Source: Erinaceus europaeus (Eukaryota > Chordata > Mammalia > Eulipotyphla > Erinaceidae). From it: a DNA stretch of 64,000 nt. Shown piece after piece: positions 45,518 through 57,559 of this stretch. The notes under the pieces were generated by a model. The model was not told where the DNA came from, searched no databases, and saw nothing but the letters and a program-made list of their open reading frames with translations. The DNA is taken from contig NC_080175.1 in NCBI RefSeq assembly GCF_950295315.1, positions 62,166,487 through 62,230,486 of the forward strand, given 5' to 3'. Position numbers and translations under genes: made by a program. The number at the start of each line of letters is the position of its first letter. Within the stretch, counting starts at the first letter, position 1.

Positions 45518-46160
45518 TGTGAAAATTTTTATATTCCAGGACAAGAGATTATTTTCATACATCTATAGTTACCTTAAAAAAAAAGTCAACAGTACAATTC
45601 TCTGAAATATTTAAGTGGACTAGAATCATTGTCTTTTTTTATATGTTTGTGCATATGCTTATATTTATGAGCTAACAGTGATAGGATAAGAGTATAATCT
45701 GGTCCCTCTCCGGTCCCTCTCCAGGGTTACGATCACAAGCCTCTTGCTTCACACCCACAAACTTATCCTCTGGACCACAGCCGTAAGCCATGCCAAGTGA
45801 AGGTTTATAGTAATCTTAGCTTCTATCCATCATCAGGAAAACCTGCAAGGACCCACTTCTTTCTTCCAATCACACTTTTCAGCTGTTTTCCGTTCTTCAG
45901 CTCACTCTGGCCCTCAAACCATCCCTACATACCCATCATTTCAAACCATCCTTACATACCCATCATTTCATCTCTGTTTCCTTATTTATACTTTTGCTAT
46001 TTTTGCTTTTTTAAAGTTCCGCATAAATTCTTTAATAAGCTCTTCACTTTCCTCCAATTATCTCACTGGGGATTTAATAGGAATTCTACTGATTTTATAG
46101 ATTGCAAACTGCTGCTGAAAAGTCCCAAGGATCAGAGACTTCAAAACTAAGAGGGGGGCT
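45518..46160. other. Unclassified sequence with a 27-bp tandem repeat and a possible retroviral 3' end
   Basis: Two 27-bp units starting 'CAAACCATCC' fill 45915-45968. A 117-codon open frame (45797-46150) ends just before 'AACTAAGAGGGGGGCT' (46145-46160), which resembles a polypurine tract, and TG follows at 46161. The protein has no motif I recognise. Confidence 0.3.
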
Positions 46161-46378
46161 TGTAGGGAGTTGGAAGAACTGGTTAGTATTGGGCCATATT
46201 TATCCTGGGTTCCTTGGTTTACTGAAATACTTCTAGAATTCCACCAGTCACACCTAAAATAGAGACTGTGTACCCTTAAACATTTATTTGGGGCATTATC
46301 AGGGCCCTATGCAAGCACAATACCATAACCAGCTTCTTCATATGTAGATGTCAGAAAGAGTAATATTGAAAAAATATT
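46161..46378. other. Unclassified, possible LTR remnant
   Basis: Starts TGTAGGGAGTTGG directly after the purine tract. No matching second LTR or duplication was seen in the window. Confidence 0.25.
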
Positions 46379-46490
46379 GGAAAATAAGAAAACACAAAGC
46401 AAAACTTGGACTGGGTTTGTTGTATCGCACCAAAGTAAAAGACTCTGGAGTTGGAGTGGAGGGTTCAGGTACTAGAACATAATGGCACCC
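46379..46490 (+). mobile_element. Old L1 3' UTR fragment
   Basis: 'GGACTGGGTTTGTTGTATCG' and 'CCAAAGTAAAAGACTCTGG' match the 3' UTR at 61988-62030. Confidence 0.7.
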
Positions 46491-46767
46491 CACTTAGCAG
46501 GATTCAAACACAGACCTCTGGGTTCACAGCTAGATACTCAACCACTCAGCCAGACTCATCAGCCATACTGGGAGAAGGTTCCTACTTACCTTAGCTCCAA
46601 TTGATAATAAAGAAAACATGCAACTGCACACTTCTTGGCTCAGATAACACCTTGCACGTGCTTGCGCTTAGCCATCTCACTCCTGCCCTCTTTCCTACCT
46701 TTCTATGACTTATCTCCACAAGGACCAAACCATATCTACATACATAAGAAAACTCAAGAAGGTCTCA

Positions 46768-46921
46768 AAAGCGCAAGGACCTGTGGAAGGAACCCGGTTT
46801 GAGCCCCCGGCTCCCCACCTGCAGGGGAGTCGCTTCACAGGCGGTGAAGCAGGTCTGCAGGTGTCTCTCTTTCTTTCCCCCCTCTATCTTCCCTTCCTCT
46901 CTTCATTTCTCTCCTATCCAA
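46768..46921 (+). mobile_element. Family A SINE, truncated at both ends
   Basis: Only 'GCGCAAGGACC' through 'TTTCTCTCCTATCCAA' remains. Its central region is very close to the consensus of the other copies. Confidence 0.88.
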
Positions 46922-47470
46922 TTTCAGCAAAAGTCTAGTAGTGAATTACTTCCTTAAAATGAGGTGTATCTCAGTGATTACTATAGGTACACCACAGCTA
47001 CTGCTTCTACATATAAATCTAAAACTTGACCAAGGTTTCAGTACATTGAAGTCAGTACATTGAAGTCAGTACATTGAAGTCAGAGAAGCTTGTGAACTGG
47101 ACTCCGGACTCTTATTGTTTTATTACTTGGAAGTTATGCTTAGCCTGATGTACCTCTGCAGAGGGATTCCTGTTCACCTCTGTCTTCATCCCAAGTGAAT
47201 CATTAGCCTTGGCTAGACTATTTCTGTGGAATTCCTACAAAAATCTTCCCTGAGTTTCAGTTATATTTGCACAAAAAACATATTGCACACATCTTGCCCA
47301 GAGATAAACACATTGCATAATACATAAGTAAGCAAGCAAGCAAGCATCCTCCTCACAAATTTTAAAGGAACCAAACATAATGATAAGTTTAAAAAAATTA
47401 CTCAGAAATGAAGCAAACAAAAAAGTCTAACAAGACAGAAATAAATACAGACTATGGAACCATCCAAATA
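46922..47470. repeat. Unclassified sequence with short tandem repeats
   Basis: A 14-bp unit, CAGTACATTGAAGT, is repeated three times at 47039-47080, and an (AAGC)n run is at 47327-47345. No gene was recognised. Confidence 0.7.
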
Positions 47471-47747
47471 ATAGTTGGCATGTTAATCACAGAACTGGCA
47501 AACACTAGGGATGGAAATATTAACAGAAATGGGGAGAGAACAGGCAAGAGAGTGAAGGAAAGCAGGAAACCATCTTGAAAAGAAAAATAAAGTACTAAAG
47601 TTTGTATTACCTAAGAGTCAAATTAAATGAGATAATACAATAGTTGGCATGTTAATCACGGAACAGAGGAAAGCTTTGGGTGGAAATATTAACAGAAATG
47701 GAGAAGAACAAACATGCTCTACAGGAAGTTGTAAAAAGGCTTTTATA
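47471..47747 (+). mobile_element. Older host L1, left part (end of ORF1) with a local duplication
   Basis: 'CTCTACAGGAAGTTGTAAAA' at 47717 corresponds to the ORF1 3' end. It continues after L1#2 at 53140 into the ORF1-ORF2 spacer. A block starting 'ATAGTTGGCATGTTAATCAC' occurs at 47471 and again at 47640 (169 bp apart). Confidence 0.6.
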
Positions 47748-48443
47748 GGGGGTTCCTGGAAGATGGCGGACTGAGAAGCTGCTAGTGGCTTGAGCTCTGA
47801 CCACATCAACTGGAAACAGTAGGATTTTCTGCCTTTAGTAGGCCAGTCAATAAGGGGTCCTAGCAGTAACACCAAGGAGGTGACTATAACTTAATTTGGG
47901 TTAAAAAATAGAGTAGAAAAAAAGGGATAAAAATTTTTTTCTTTTACATTATTATTCCCAAAGCACCTCCTCCCCCTTCCCCCCCATAACCAGTACCTGG
48001 GGACCAGCTCCTAGCAGGCTCCCCTGCTGAGGTTCTTCCTTTACCAAGATTCCTGTCCCACCAGGGAGTATCATTCATTCTAAGTCTATTCCCTTCTGAA
48101 ACCTCTGGCCTTTTTTCTTTCTAAGTAGCCAACCAGCTGCTCAGGCAGCTCCTGTCCCTCCCACCCACCCCCCGCATAGCTAATTAAATAATAAAAAATA
48201 AATAAATAAAACTCTTTCCTTTCACCTCTCTTTTATTACTGTTATTTTTCTTATCTTTTTTTCTCTCTCACTCTTTTTTTTTTCTCATTCTTGTCATCCT
48301 TTCTTCCTTAATCCTACAGCTTTCTGAATTCACTGATACAAGTTTGGGAATTATTTGGGGGGAGAAATCTGGCTCAGAGTGGACTCTTATTGCGAGTATC
48401 TCTGCTCAACTTCCCTTCCTCCTCAACTTCCCTTCCTCCACTT

Positions 48444-51400
48444 AGACAGATCAACAAAGCAGAGAACCAACAAAGATACAAGAGAATTAAATGAAGAGAT
48501 GGATAGACTAGACCTCTCGGACATTCAGAGTCCTTCACCCCAAAATACTTGAATACACCTTCATTTCAAATCCAAAAAACACATACTCAAAGATAGACCA
48601 CATGTTAGGCCGCAAAGACAGCATCAATAAATTCAAGACCATTGAAATCATCCCAAGTATCTTCTCAGAAGACAGTGGAGTAAAACTAACATTTGACAAC
48701 AAACAGAAAATTATTAAAAGTCACAGAATTTGGAAACTAAACAGCATACTCCTTAAGAACCACTGGGTCAGAGACTCACTCAATCAGGAAATTTAAATGT
48801 TCCTGGAAACAAATGAAAATGAAGACAAAACCTATCAAAATATTTGGGACACAGCTAAAGCAGTACTGAGAGGGAAACTTATAGCCATATAGTCACATAT
48901 TAAAAACCAAGAAAAAGCTCAAATGAAAGACCTTACTGCACACCTCAGGGACTTAGAAGAAGAGGAACAAAGGAACCCTAAAGCAACCAGAAGGACAGAA
49001 ATCACTAAAGGTAGAGCAGAAATAAACATAGAAAATAAAAGAACCATACAAAAGATCAATGAAGCCAAATGCTGGTTCTTTAAAAAGTAAATAAAATTGA
49101 CAAACCCCTAGACAGACTCACCAAACAAAAAAGAGAGAAGACTCAAATTAACAGAATTGTAAACTATAGAGGAGATATCACAACTGACACCACAGAAACC
49201 CAGAGAATCAAGCAAAACTTCTATGAAGAATTATATGCCACCAAGCTAGAGAATCTGGAAGAAATGGAATAATTCCTAGAAGCATATGCCCTTCCAAAAC
49301 TGAACCAAGAAGAACTACAAAATCTAAATGCACCAATCACAGACAAAGAAATTGAAACCATTATTAAGAATCTCCCCAACAACAAAAGTCCTGGACCAGA
49401 TGGCTTCACAAACAAATTCTACAAAACTTTCAGGAAACAGTTAGTACCCATACTTCTTAAGCTTTTCCATAAGAGTGAAGAAACAGGATTACTCCCTTCC
49501 ACCTTCTATGAAGCCAACATCACCCTGATACCAAAAGCTGACAGGGACAGAACAAAAAAGGAAAACTACAGACCAGTATCGGTGATGAACATAGATGCCA
49601 AAATATTAAACAAGATCTTGGCCAACCGGATACAGCAACATATCAAAAAGATTGTTCATCATGACCAAGTAGGATTCATCCCAGGAATGCATGGCAGGTA
49701 CAACATCCATAAGTCAATCAATGTCATTCACCACATCAATAAAAGCAAAGCCAAAAACCACATGATTATCTCAATAGATGCAGAGAAAGCCTTTGACAAA
49801 ATCCAACACCCATTCATGCTCAAAACTCTACAGAAAATGGAAATAGATGGGAAATTCCTCAAGATAGTGGAGTCTATATATAGCAAACCTACAGCCAACA
49901 TCATACTCAATGGAGAGAAGCTGAAAGCATTCCCCCTCAGATCGGGGACTAGACAGGGCTGTCCACTGTCACCATTACTCTTCAACATAGTATTGGAAGT
50001 TCTTGCCATAGCAGTCAGGCAAGAGAAAGAAATCAAAGGAATACAGATTGGAAGGGAAGAAGTCAAGCTTTCACTATTTGCAGATGATATGATAATATAC
50101 ATACAAAAACCTAAATAATCCAGCAAAAAACCACTGGAAGTTATTAGGCAATATAGCAAGGTATCAGGCTACAAAATCAATGTACAAAAATAAGTGGCAT
50201 TTCTTTATGCAAACACTAAATCTGAAGAAGAAGACATCCAGAAATCACTCCCATTTACTGTTTCAGCAAAATCAAATACCTAGGAATAAAGTTGACCAAT
50301 GAAGTGAAAGACTTGTATACTGAAAACTATGAGTCGCTACTCAAGGAAATAGAAACTGATACCAAGAAATGGAAAGATATCCCATGCTCATGGATTGGAA
50401 GAATAAATATCATCAAAATGAATATTCTTCCCAGAGCCATATACAAATTTAATGCAATACTCATCAAAGTTCCACCAAGCTTCTTTAAGAGAATAGAACA
50501 CACACTACAATTATTTATCTGGAAACTGAAAACACCTAGAATTGCCAAAACCATCTTGAGGAAAAGAAACAGAAATGGAGGCATCAAAATCCCAGACCTT
50601 AAACTATATTATAAAGCCATCATCATCAAAACAGCATGGAACTGGAACAAAAATAGGAACACAGACCAGTGGAACAGAATCAAAAGCCCAGAAATAAATC
50701 CCCTCACCTACGGACATCTAATCTTTGATAAGGGGGCCCAAAGGATTAAATAGAAGAAGGAGGCTCTCTTCAATAAATGGTGCTGGGAAAACTGGGTTGT
50801 AACATGCAGAAGAATGAAATTGAAGCACTTTATCTCACCAGAAACAAAAATCAACTCAAAATGGATCAAAATCCTGGAAGTCAGATGAGAAACAATCAAA
50901 TACTTAGAGGAAAACATTGGTAAAAAAGTTTCCCACCTACACCTCAAGGACATCTTTGTTGAATCATACCCAATTGAAAGGAAGACTAAAGCAGAAACAA
51001 ACCAATGGGACTACATCAAATTGAAAATCTTCTGCATATCCAAAGAAACTATTAAAGAAACAAAGAGACCCCTCACAGAATGGGAGAAGATCTTCACATG
51101 CCATACATCAGACAAGAAACTAATCACCAAACTACATAAAGAGCTCAGCAAACATAGCACCAAAAAAAGCAAATGACCCCATCCAAAAATGGGCAGAGAA
51201 AATGAATAAAACATTCACTACAGAGGAAATCCAAAAGGCTAACAAACATATGAAAAACTGCTCTAGGTTACTGATTGTCAGAGAAATGGAAATTAAGACA
51301 ACACTAAGACACCACCTCACTCCTGTAAGAATGGCATACATAAAAAAGGAAAGCAACAACAAATGCTGGAGAGGTTGTGGGGACAGAGGAACCCTTTTAC

Positions 51401-51804
51401 TTTGCTGATGGGAATGTAAATTGCTACAGCCTCTGTGGAGAGCAGTCTGGAAAACTCTCACAAGGCTAGACTTGGACCTTCTTTATGATCCAGTAATTAC
51501 TCTCCTGGGATTATACCTCAAGGCCTCCAAAACACCCAACCAAAAAGAGGTTTGTACTCCTATGTTAATAGCAGCACAATTCATAATAGCTAAAACCTCG
51601 AAGCAACCCAGGTGCTCAACAAAAGATGAGTGGCTGATAAAGCTGTGGTATATATACACAATGGAATACTATGCAGCTATCAAGAACAATGAACCCACCT
51701 TCTCTGACCCATCTTGGACAGAGCTAGAAGGAATTATATTAAGTGAACTAAGTCAGAAAGATAAAGATGAGTATGGGATGATCCCACTCATCAACAGAAG
51801 TTGA
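48444..51804 (+). pseudogene. L1#2 ORF2, 5'-deleted with stops
   Basis: The C-terminal half of the endonuclease is readable in 48444-48900, with stops. The RT fingers and palm follow; the longest open stretch, 49582-50118, includes [13 protein letters not shown], the [15 protein letters not shown] block and an intact FADD box (50077-50088). A stop follows at about 50116. The thumb region is open at 50292-50753, and the Cys-rich block and C-terminus (…YYAAIKNNEP…) reach a stop at 51802-51804. Several stops and frame changes make it non-functional, although the RT active-site residues survive. Confidence 0.92.
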
Positions 51805-53124
51805 GGAAGAAGATCTGAAAGAGAAACTAAAAGCAGGACCTGACCAAATTGTAAGTTGGGCACCAAAGTAAAAACCCTGTGGTGAGGGGTAGACATGCAG
51901 CTTCCTTGGCCAGTGGGTGGTGGGAGTGGTTGGGAGGGATGGATCACAGTCGTTCGGTGGTGGGAATGGTGTTTATGTACACTTCTAGTAAAATGTAATC
52001 ATATAAATCACTAGCTAATTAATATGAGAGGGGGAAAATTAATTGTATGTCCCAAAGTTCTTCAAAACACAAACTGAGTTTTTTAAACATATAAGCTGTA
52101 TATTTGATATGCGGACTATCTCAAAAGCCTAGACCAAGTAGATCAGAAGCAACCAATAGCACAGCTATATACAAGATACTGGGTACTGTACAGCAAACCA
52201 TAACAAAAGGACTTTTCAAAGTTAACCCAATTACCAAATAATGTGATGATGACATTAACTATTGATTGTCTTTTTGAACCCTAAGACAGCAGGAACCTCA
52301 CATCTTTACTATAGAGCCCCTACTTCCCCCAGTCCTGGAACCCTTGGATAGGGCCCACTTTCCCGTATGCTTCTCCCAATCCATATCAAATAATATTGCA
52401 GCTGCCGATCGCAACCTAATCAACACAATGATTGCCACCTCAACATGCTTCACTTCAGACTGTGTCCAGAGACTTCATGTGTGGAATGCCAACCCTTCAG
52501 CTTCATTACTTGGGTGAGACCTTTCCTTTCATAGTATACTCTAATTCTATCCCAGGTGGTTAACTTTCTAAAAAAGTCCCAAAACCTAGATATACACTAG
52601 TTTCTGTGAGAGAGAGCATATGTTCACACATATACATAAGCTACTGCAAAATATATACCTGAAAGCAGAAGTACACTAGAGTTTGCAATGAGTACCCCCC
52701 TAACACTTCCTCTCCACTATTCCAAGCTTTGGGTCCATGGTTGCTCAACAATTTGTTTGGCTTTGTATGTTAACTCTCTTTTTAGTCACCAGGTTCCAGA
52801 TGTCATCAAGATGCCGGCCAGGCTTCCCTGGACTGAAATCCCCACCAATGTGTCCTGGAGCTCCGCTTCCCCAGCGATCCACCCTAATAGAGAAAGAGAG
52901 AGGCAGACTGGGAGTATGCCCATGTTCAGCGGGGAAGCAATTACAGAAGCCAGACCTTCTACCTTCTGCAACCCACAATGACCCTGGGTACATGCTCCCA
53001 GAGTTATAGAGAGTGGGAAAGCTATCAGGGGAGGGGGTGGGGTATGGAGATTGTGTGGTGGGAATTGTGTGGAGTTGTACCTCTCCTATCCTATGGTTTT
53101 GTTAATTTATCCTTTCTTAAATAA
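51805..53124 (+). mobile_element. L1#2 3' UTR
   Basis: Colinear with 10237-11564 of L1#1. It differs by small indels, including a gap near 52918 where L1#1 has 'GTCAGACCAGTCAATG'. Confidence 0.9.
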
Positions 53125-53139
53125 AAAAAGGTTTTTATA

Positions 53140-53795
53140 AATAGTTAACTATAAAAAGTGTTGTAAATAATAAACCCCAAGATAAATTTAGGATATTGGC
53201 TTTGAAATATCTTATATCTTATATCTGTAATATCAACAAAAATCAGTGGTGTGGACTCAATCATTAAAAGTAAGTGAGTAGGAATATGGATTAGAAAATA
53301 TAATCCAAGGGATTGTCTTCAGACATCCTATCTATCTGAGAAAAGCAAAAGTAGGCTCAAGGTGAAATTATAGAAAAACATCATATAAGCTAATGGATGA
53401 CCAGAAAGGGCAGAAATAGCCATACTCACATCTGACACAATAGACTATAAAATAAATAAAGTAATAAATGATAGAGATGGACATAATTCAGGGGATTAGT
53501 CAACCAAATTAAATTAAATAAGGGAGTGGGTAGACCAGACTTATTTGACATCTTAGGAATTCTTCACCCCAAGAAACTGCAATACTCATTCTTTTACAGT
53601 CTATAAGATAGACCATATGTTGGACCACAATGGCAGTATCAACAAATTTAAGAGGATTGACATAATCCCAAACATCTTCTGAAACAACAATAAACTTAAA
53701 CTAACACTTAAGAACAGATAATTAGTCAAAGTCCCAAAATATGGAAACCCAATAGAACACTACTTAACAACTACTTCCTTAAAGGAAGAGTTAAT
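53140..53795 (+). mobile_element. Older host L1, spacer and endonuclease part
   Basis: It reads 'AGGCTCAAGGTGAAATTATA', 'GACCATATGTTGGACCAC' and 'CCCAAAATATGGAAACCC', all ORF2 endonuclease-region blocks of the older L1 type. Confidence 0.75.
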
Positions 53796-54049
53796 ACCCA
53801 TACATATTTTTTGAAATTTTTTTAGTGATTTAATAATAATTAAGAAGACTGTGAGGTAACAGGGATAAAATTTCATATAGTTCCCCCCACCAGAGTTCTG
53901 TGTTCCATCCGTTCCATTGGAAGCTTCCCTATTCTTTATCCCTCTCTGAGAATATAGACCAAATTTGTTATTGGATGCAGAAGATGGAAGATCTGTCATA
54001 TATAATTGCTTCTTCACTGTACATGGATATGGGCAGATTGATCCTCACC
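53796..54049 (-). mobile_element. L1 3' UTR fragment, minus strand, inside the older L1
   Basis: 'CCCACCAGAGTTCTGTGTTCC' like sequence and 'TTGGATGCAGAAGATGGAAG' match the minus-strand 3' UTR fragments at 21400 and 40300. Confidence 0.7.
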
Positions 54050-54165
54050 TCCTCTTTAAATTTATCTCCATCCTACCCAATTCAAATAAAAAATGACTAC
54101 CAAGAGTAGCTGATTCATAATGCTGGTACTGAGCCCCAACAATAAAACTGGAGGCAAAAGAAAAT
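54050..54165 (+). mobile_element. Family A SINE tail fragment with hairpin module
   Basis: 'CTGAGCCCCAACAATAAAAC' then 'TGGAGGCAA' is the 3' module of the long-form SINE. The head is missing. Confidence 0.6.
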
Positions 54166-54412
54166 CTCCAAATAACTCATGAATTTAGATACTAGATCAT
54201 ACCATCTAATACTTAGAGAAAAATATTGGCAGAACTTTTTTTTTTTAATCTAAGTTTTAAAGGCACATTCACTGACTCAAGTCCAATCACAAGGACCATA
54301 AAAGCCAAAATAAACCACTGGGACTACATCAAAATTAGAAGCTTTTGCATTGAAGAGGGAACCACCATCCAAACAGAGAGACTCCTTACATAATAAGATA
54401 TATTTACATGCC
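54166..54412 (+). mobile_element. Older host L1, ORF2 C-terminal part
   Basis: It reads 'CACTGGGACTACATCAAAAT' and 'TTTACATGCCATACAT', colinear with 9438-9540 of L1#1. The provirus interrupts it here, and it resumes at 61439. Confidence 0.8.
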
Positions 54413-54418
54413 ATACAT

Positions 54419-54828
54419 TGTCATTTTGCACCACGGAAAAGAGAGAGAGGGGGTCTGGAGTGAAGAGGGAAAACAAATCTTTATTTGCACTTGCACCTCA
54501 GAGTTGGGTGCTAGAGAAGCAGGTTGGGCCACATGGAGGTAGCGAAAATGGCCGCCTCATGCAGTAACCTTTCCTGTGTCTGAACACCGAAGTGGAGTGC
54601 TGTAAGAGAATGAGGTGCGGAAGAAGAAGGGCTTTTATAGTAGCAGCTTTCGCAAGAATGGGAGGGGGGAGGAGTAACCAAAGCACTTCAACTATGGCGG
54701 GGAAATAGACAATGCCCTGAGGGCACAACATGGTGGAACAGGTGCTCCAAGAATGTCCCAACTCTTGCTGGAACTAGCAATAGCCTGAGGGGACAACATG
54801 GCAGATGTGACTGCACAATTACCCAGCA
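54419..54828 (-). repeat. Provirus 3' LTR (410 bp)
   Basis: Ends are TG and CA on either strand. On the minus strand a TATAAAAG box lies at 54633-54639 and AATAAA at 54480-54485. It lacks the 59-bp duplication present in the 5' LTR. A hand alignment of the shared parts shows roughly 10% mismatch, more in the R/U5 part than in U3. This is an approximate count. Confidence 0.95.
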
Positions 54829-54845
54829 TCTCCCCCTTTCCTTTT
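54829..54845 (-). promoter_or_regulatory. Polypurine tract
   Basis: The minus strand reads AAAAGGAAAGGGGGAGA directly before the LTR TG, the expected plus-strand primer site for reverse transcription. Confidence 0.92.
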
Positions 54846-55544
54846 ATCTAATGCCCAGGGCAACAGTCTGTAAAGTCTATGAACTACTCAGGGTCAGTCT
54901 ATGAAAAACCAGCAACATGAAGGGAAGGAAGCTGCTGTAAAATTGTCTAAAGTGTCCAAAAGGTATACCAGCAAGTCCAATAGAAGTCTCAGTCCAAAGT
55001 AGGCGACTAGGGGGAGAAATGGCAGGGGATGAAATGCTGCATGAGGAAGGTCAGCCTCTGGAATTCTGCTTTTCTATAGAGAGTGAGCTGGAACCGCCAA
55101 ATAGTGACAGACAAAGCAGAATCAGGAAAGGCAGACAGGCAGTAAAAAAAGTTCTGTCCTTGGAGTCTGTGGATCAGGTTCTTCAGATCGTGTCAGGTGA
55201 CATCTAGGGTTTCAGGGGGGTGTGCCACTGTAGTCGTGCCATCTAGTGGGTGATGTCAGGGTGTGCAGGGGTCCAGATGTTTTTTTTCCGGGATTCCTGT
55301 GGAAGAAACACAAACAATCTGCTTCTCATGGTTAGCAGGGCATGTGATTTGAATGCTTTATAGAAAAAGAGGTTTGGTGCCTTAGCCAACTGAGTATTGG
55401 GGGATGTATCTTTCCTATTCATTTATTATTATTATTTTATATTATTTGTCATGGTAGTCAGCCGTTATCTGGAAGGTCCTGGGTGATTCATGGGGAAAAA
55501 GAACTTATCTTTCAACAAGGACTCTAAGGTGTAGGGAAGCGGGA

Positions 55545-55838
55545 TCTTTTTTTTTTTGTATTTTGCCTTTTGTTGCCCTAGTTGTTTTATAGTTGTAATT
55601 ATATTGTTGTTGTTACTAATATTGTGGTTGTTGGATAGAACAGAGAGAAATGGAAAGAGGAGGGGAAGACAGAGAAGAGGAGATAAAGAGACACCTGCAG
55701 ACCTGCTTCACCACCTGTGAAGCGATTCTGCTGCAGGTGAGGAGCCAGGGGCTCAAACTGGGATCCTCAAGCCGGTTCTTGCACTTACTAAGTGCTTACA
55801 CATGTGCTAAACCAGCTGTGCCACCACCCGATTCCCAG
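55545..55838 (-). mobile_element. Family A SINE inside the provirus
   Basis: A standard short-form copy, T-rich start to 'CCACCACCCGATTCCC', inserted after proviral integration. Confidence 0.9.
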
Positions 55839-56240
55839 GAACTATCTTTTAACATAAACTCTATGGCCATGCCAATAGCAACCTTAAGGGCACATGTTTT
55901 GATGTATGGCAGACTTTGTTTTGTGGCAGGGCAGACTGTGCCTGTCTCAGGTTGGGGATCAACCTTAGTCTTACCCCTCATTAGAATACCTGGTCATTTT
56001 TGCCCAGTAATACCAGGTGCTCTGTCTTAGGTTGATTGGATAGAGCTAGTTTCCCTTTTACCCATTCATTGGCTAGCCAGTAATCTACATGGTGGACATT
56101 CTGATGGAGGGGGGCAAATTCTTCGCACCAACTCCATATTCTGCCATGTCCAGCCTATGATAGTGAGTTGTGTAGGTTGCATCTTTATGGCATCAATCTG
56201 TTGTTGCAAAAAGGCCATGAGCTTATTAAAAATTATAGGA

Positions 56241-56386
56241 CTGTGGTCTGGGAGGTGTCACAGTGGATAAGGCGTCAGACTCTCAAGCGTGAGGTCCCAA
56301 GTTCAATCCCTGGCAGCATGTGTACCAGGAAGATATCTAGTTCTTTCTCTCTCCTCCTCTCTTTCTCAATAAATTAAAATGTTTAA
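56241..56386 (+). mobile_element. Family D tRNA-derived SINE with TSD, inside the provirus
   Basis: It has the clearest tRNA-like head in the window: box A-like 'CACAGTGGATAAGGCG', then 'GACTCTCAAGCGTGAGG', then box B 'AGTTCAATCCC', followed by a TC-rich stretch and a 'CAATAAATTAAAATG' tail. A 13-bp duplication, AAAAATTATAGGA, is at 56228-56240 and 56387-56399. Confidence 0.92.
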
Positions 56387-57239
56387 AAAAATTATAGGAT
56401 CTATTTTGAGCAGAAGTAAAACAAGCTAGGGTCCCACAACTAAAGGTAGACAGGTAAGGAAGGGGGAATGTATCCATTGGTATGAAGAGGTGGGATCATA
56501 TCTCAAGTCTAAGGGAAGCAGTCAGTGGATGTGATGTTCAGGGGAACAGCCATTTGTCTTTGGGGGTAGTAAAGGTTGTCTGTGGCATGGGTGATGTTAT
56601 AAAGGGAAACATCTTTAAATTGTTGGCTGACAAAGGCATGGCTTATGGTGGCAAGACAAGATACCCCAGTTAAGTTTACAAGAATATGTGAATGTTGTTA
56701 ATTTACATAGGTTGTGTATGGAGGAACATTTTATAGTTTAATACCTTACCATATGAACAGATAATTCTTCATATGAAGGCTTGATAGCTGTACTCACTTA
56801 CTTGTGAAAAAAAAATAAAACTTGTAACAAGTTAGAGGTTTACTACAATTTATAACTCAATGATTATAATTGGTTTGAATATGTTTATGATTTTGTTAAA
56901 AGGTCATCTAATGTAACCTCCTGTAGCAGTCTCTACAGCAGGATCTTTAGACCAATTATAGTTAAAATATATATTGATTTTTAACCATTTTTACTTTGGA
57001 GTATAAACAGACTCAGGTTAGTTAGAGAGTTAACACTTGTTAGTGACAATGGTTTTAACATTTAGAGTACTCTGAGCAGATGGGTCATACAAAAATTTTT
57101 GGTCATTCAACACACTCACTCACAAAACACAACGGGCCAGTCATAACATAAGACATTCAGGGCAGGGGTAGGAGAGAGGGCTCTGTGAGCCAGATTTTCC
57201 AGATTCTGCCATGTCATATTATGGATCCTGGGATGTATT

Positions 57240-57559
57240 CTGCATCTAGTCCTCTTGTATTTCTTGTTCTTCAGGGATAACAGTGCCATCATGAGGGTAT
57301 TGTCTGAAATGGCAGGCAGGAACCCAGACAGGTTTAGAGTAATTATGTGGGAAAATGCATGCAAAACCTCTTTTCATGGTCAATAGAGGGGCAGGCCCTT
57401 TTGAAATTTTATCAAGTGGGTCTTTCCATTTGACCTTAATAGATGGGAGAGTAGATGGTGTTTGCCAGAGAAGAATAATAGGAGGTAAGTCCGAGTTATT
57501 GTAAATATTAAAGAGATTTAATGTAGATAAGGCTTTTTCTATCTGGATATTGGGGGGGG
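57240..57559 (-). pseudogene. Provirus integrase, C-terminal domain
   Basis: A conserved WKDP block and GPAP-type block followed by a RG-CIFP region correspond to the DNA-binding C-terminal domain of class II integrases. The reading frame is the same as the core (57560-57772) but is interrupted upstream of this segment. Confidence 0.7.

Larger units (their letters stand above)
47748..53124 (+). mobile_element. LINE-1 copy L1#2, internally deleted
   Basis: About 5.4 kb, flanked by a 15-bp duplication with one mismatch, AAAAAGGCTTTTATA (47733-47747) and AAAAAGGTTTTTATA (53125-53139). It starts like L1#1 ('GTTCCTGGAAGATGGCGG'). The 5' UTR (47748-48443) carries one monomer and joins directly to the middle of the ORF2 endonuclease, so ORF1 and the ORF2 start are gone. 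ORF2 remnant: 48444-51804. 3' UTR: 51805-53124. A tandem 'CTCAACTTCCCTTCCTC' pair sits at the deletion junction. Confidence 0.95.
54846..57239 (-). pseudogene. Env-position region of the provirus, no intact frame
   Basis: About 2 kb of provirus sequence, after subtracting two SINEs, lies between integrase and the polypurine tract. All frames are broken. I cannot identify a surface or transmembrane glycoprotein with confidence. Bases 56574-56665 closely resemble 57648-57740 in the integrase core, suggesting that a pol fragment was duplicated into this region. Confidence 0.5.

Noticed and set aside
49582..50118. L1#2 as a potentially active element because the RT box FADD is intact
   Set aside because: ORF1 and half of the endonuclease are missing and ORF2 has several stops.
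55860..56240. An envelope transmembrane domain in the env-position region of the provirus
   Set aside because: Short readable pieces in three frames gave no diagnostic pattern that I could defend.
56241..56320. A functional tRNA gene
   Set aside because: It has good box A and box B matches but is followed by a TC-rich body, an A-rich tail and a target-site duplication, so it is a SINE.
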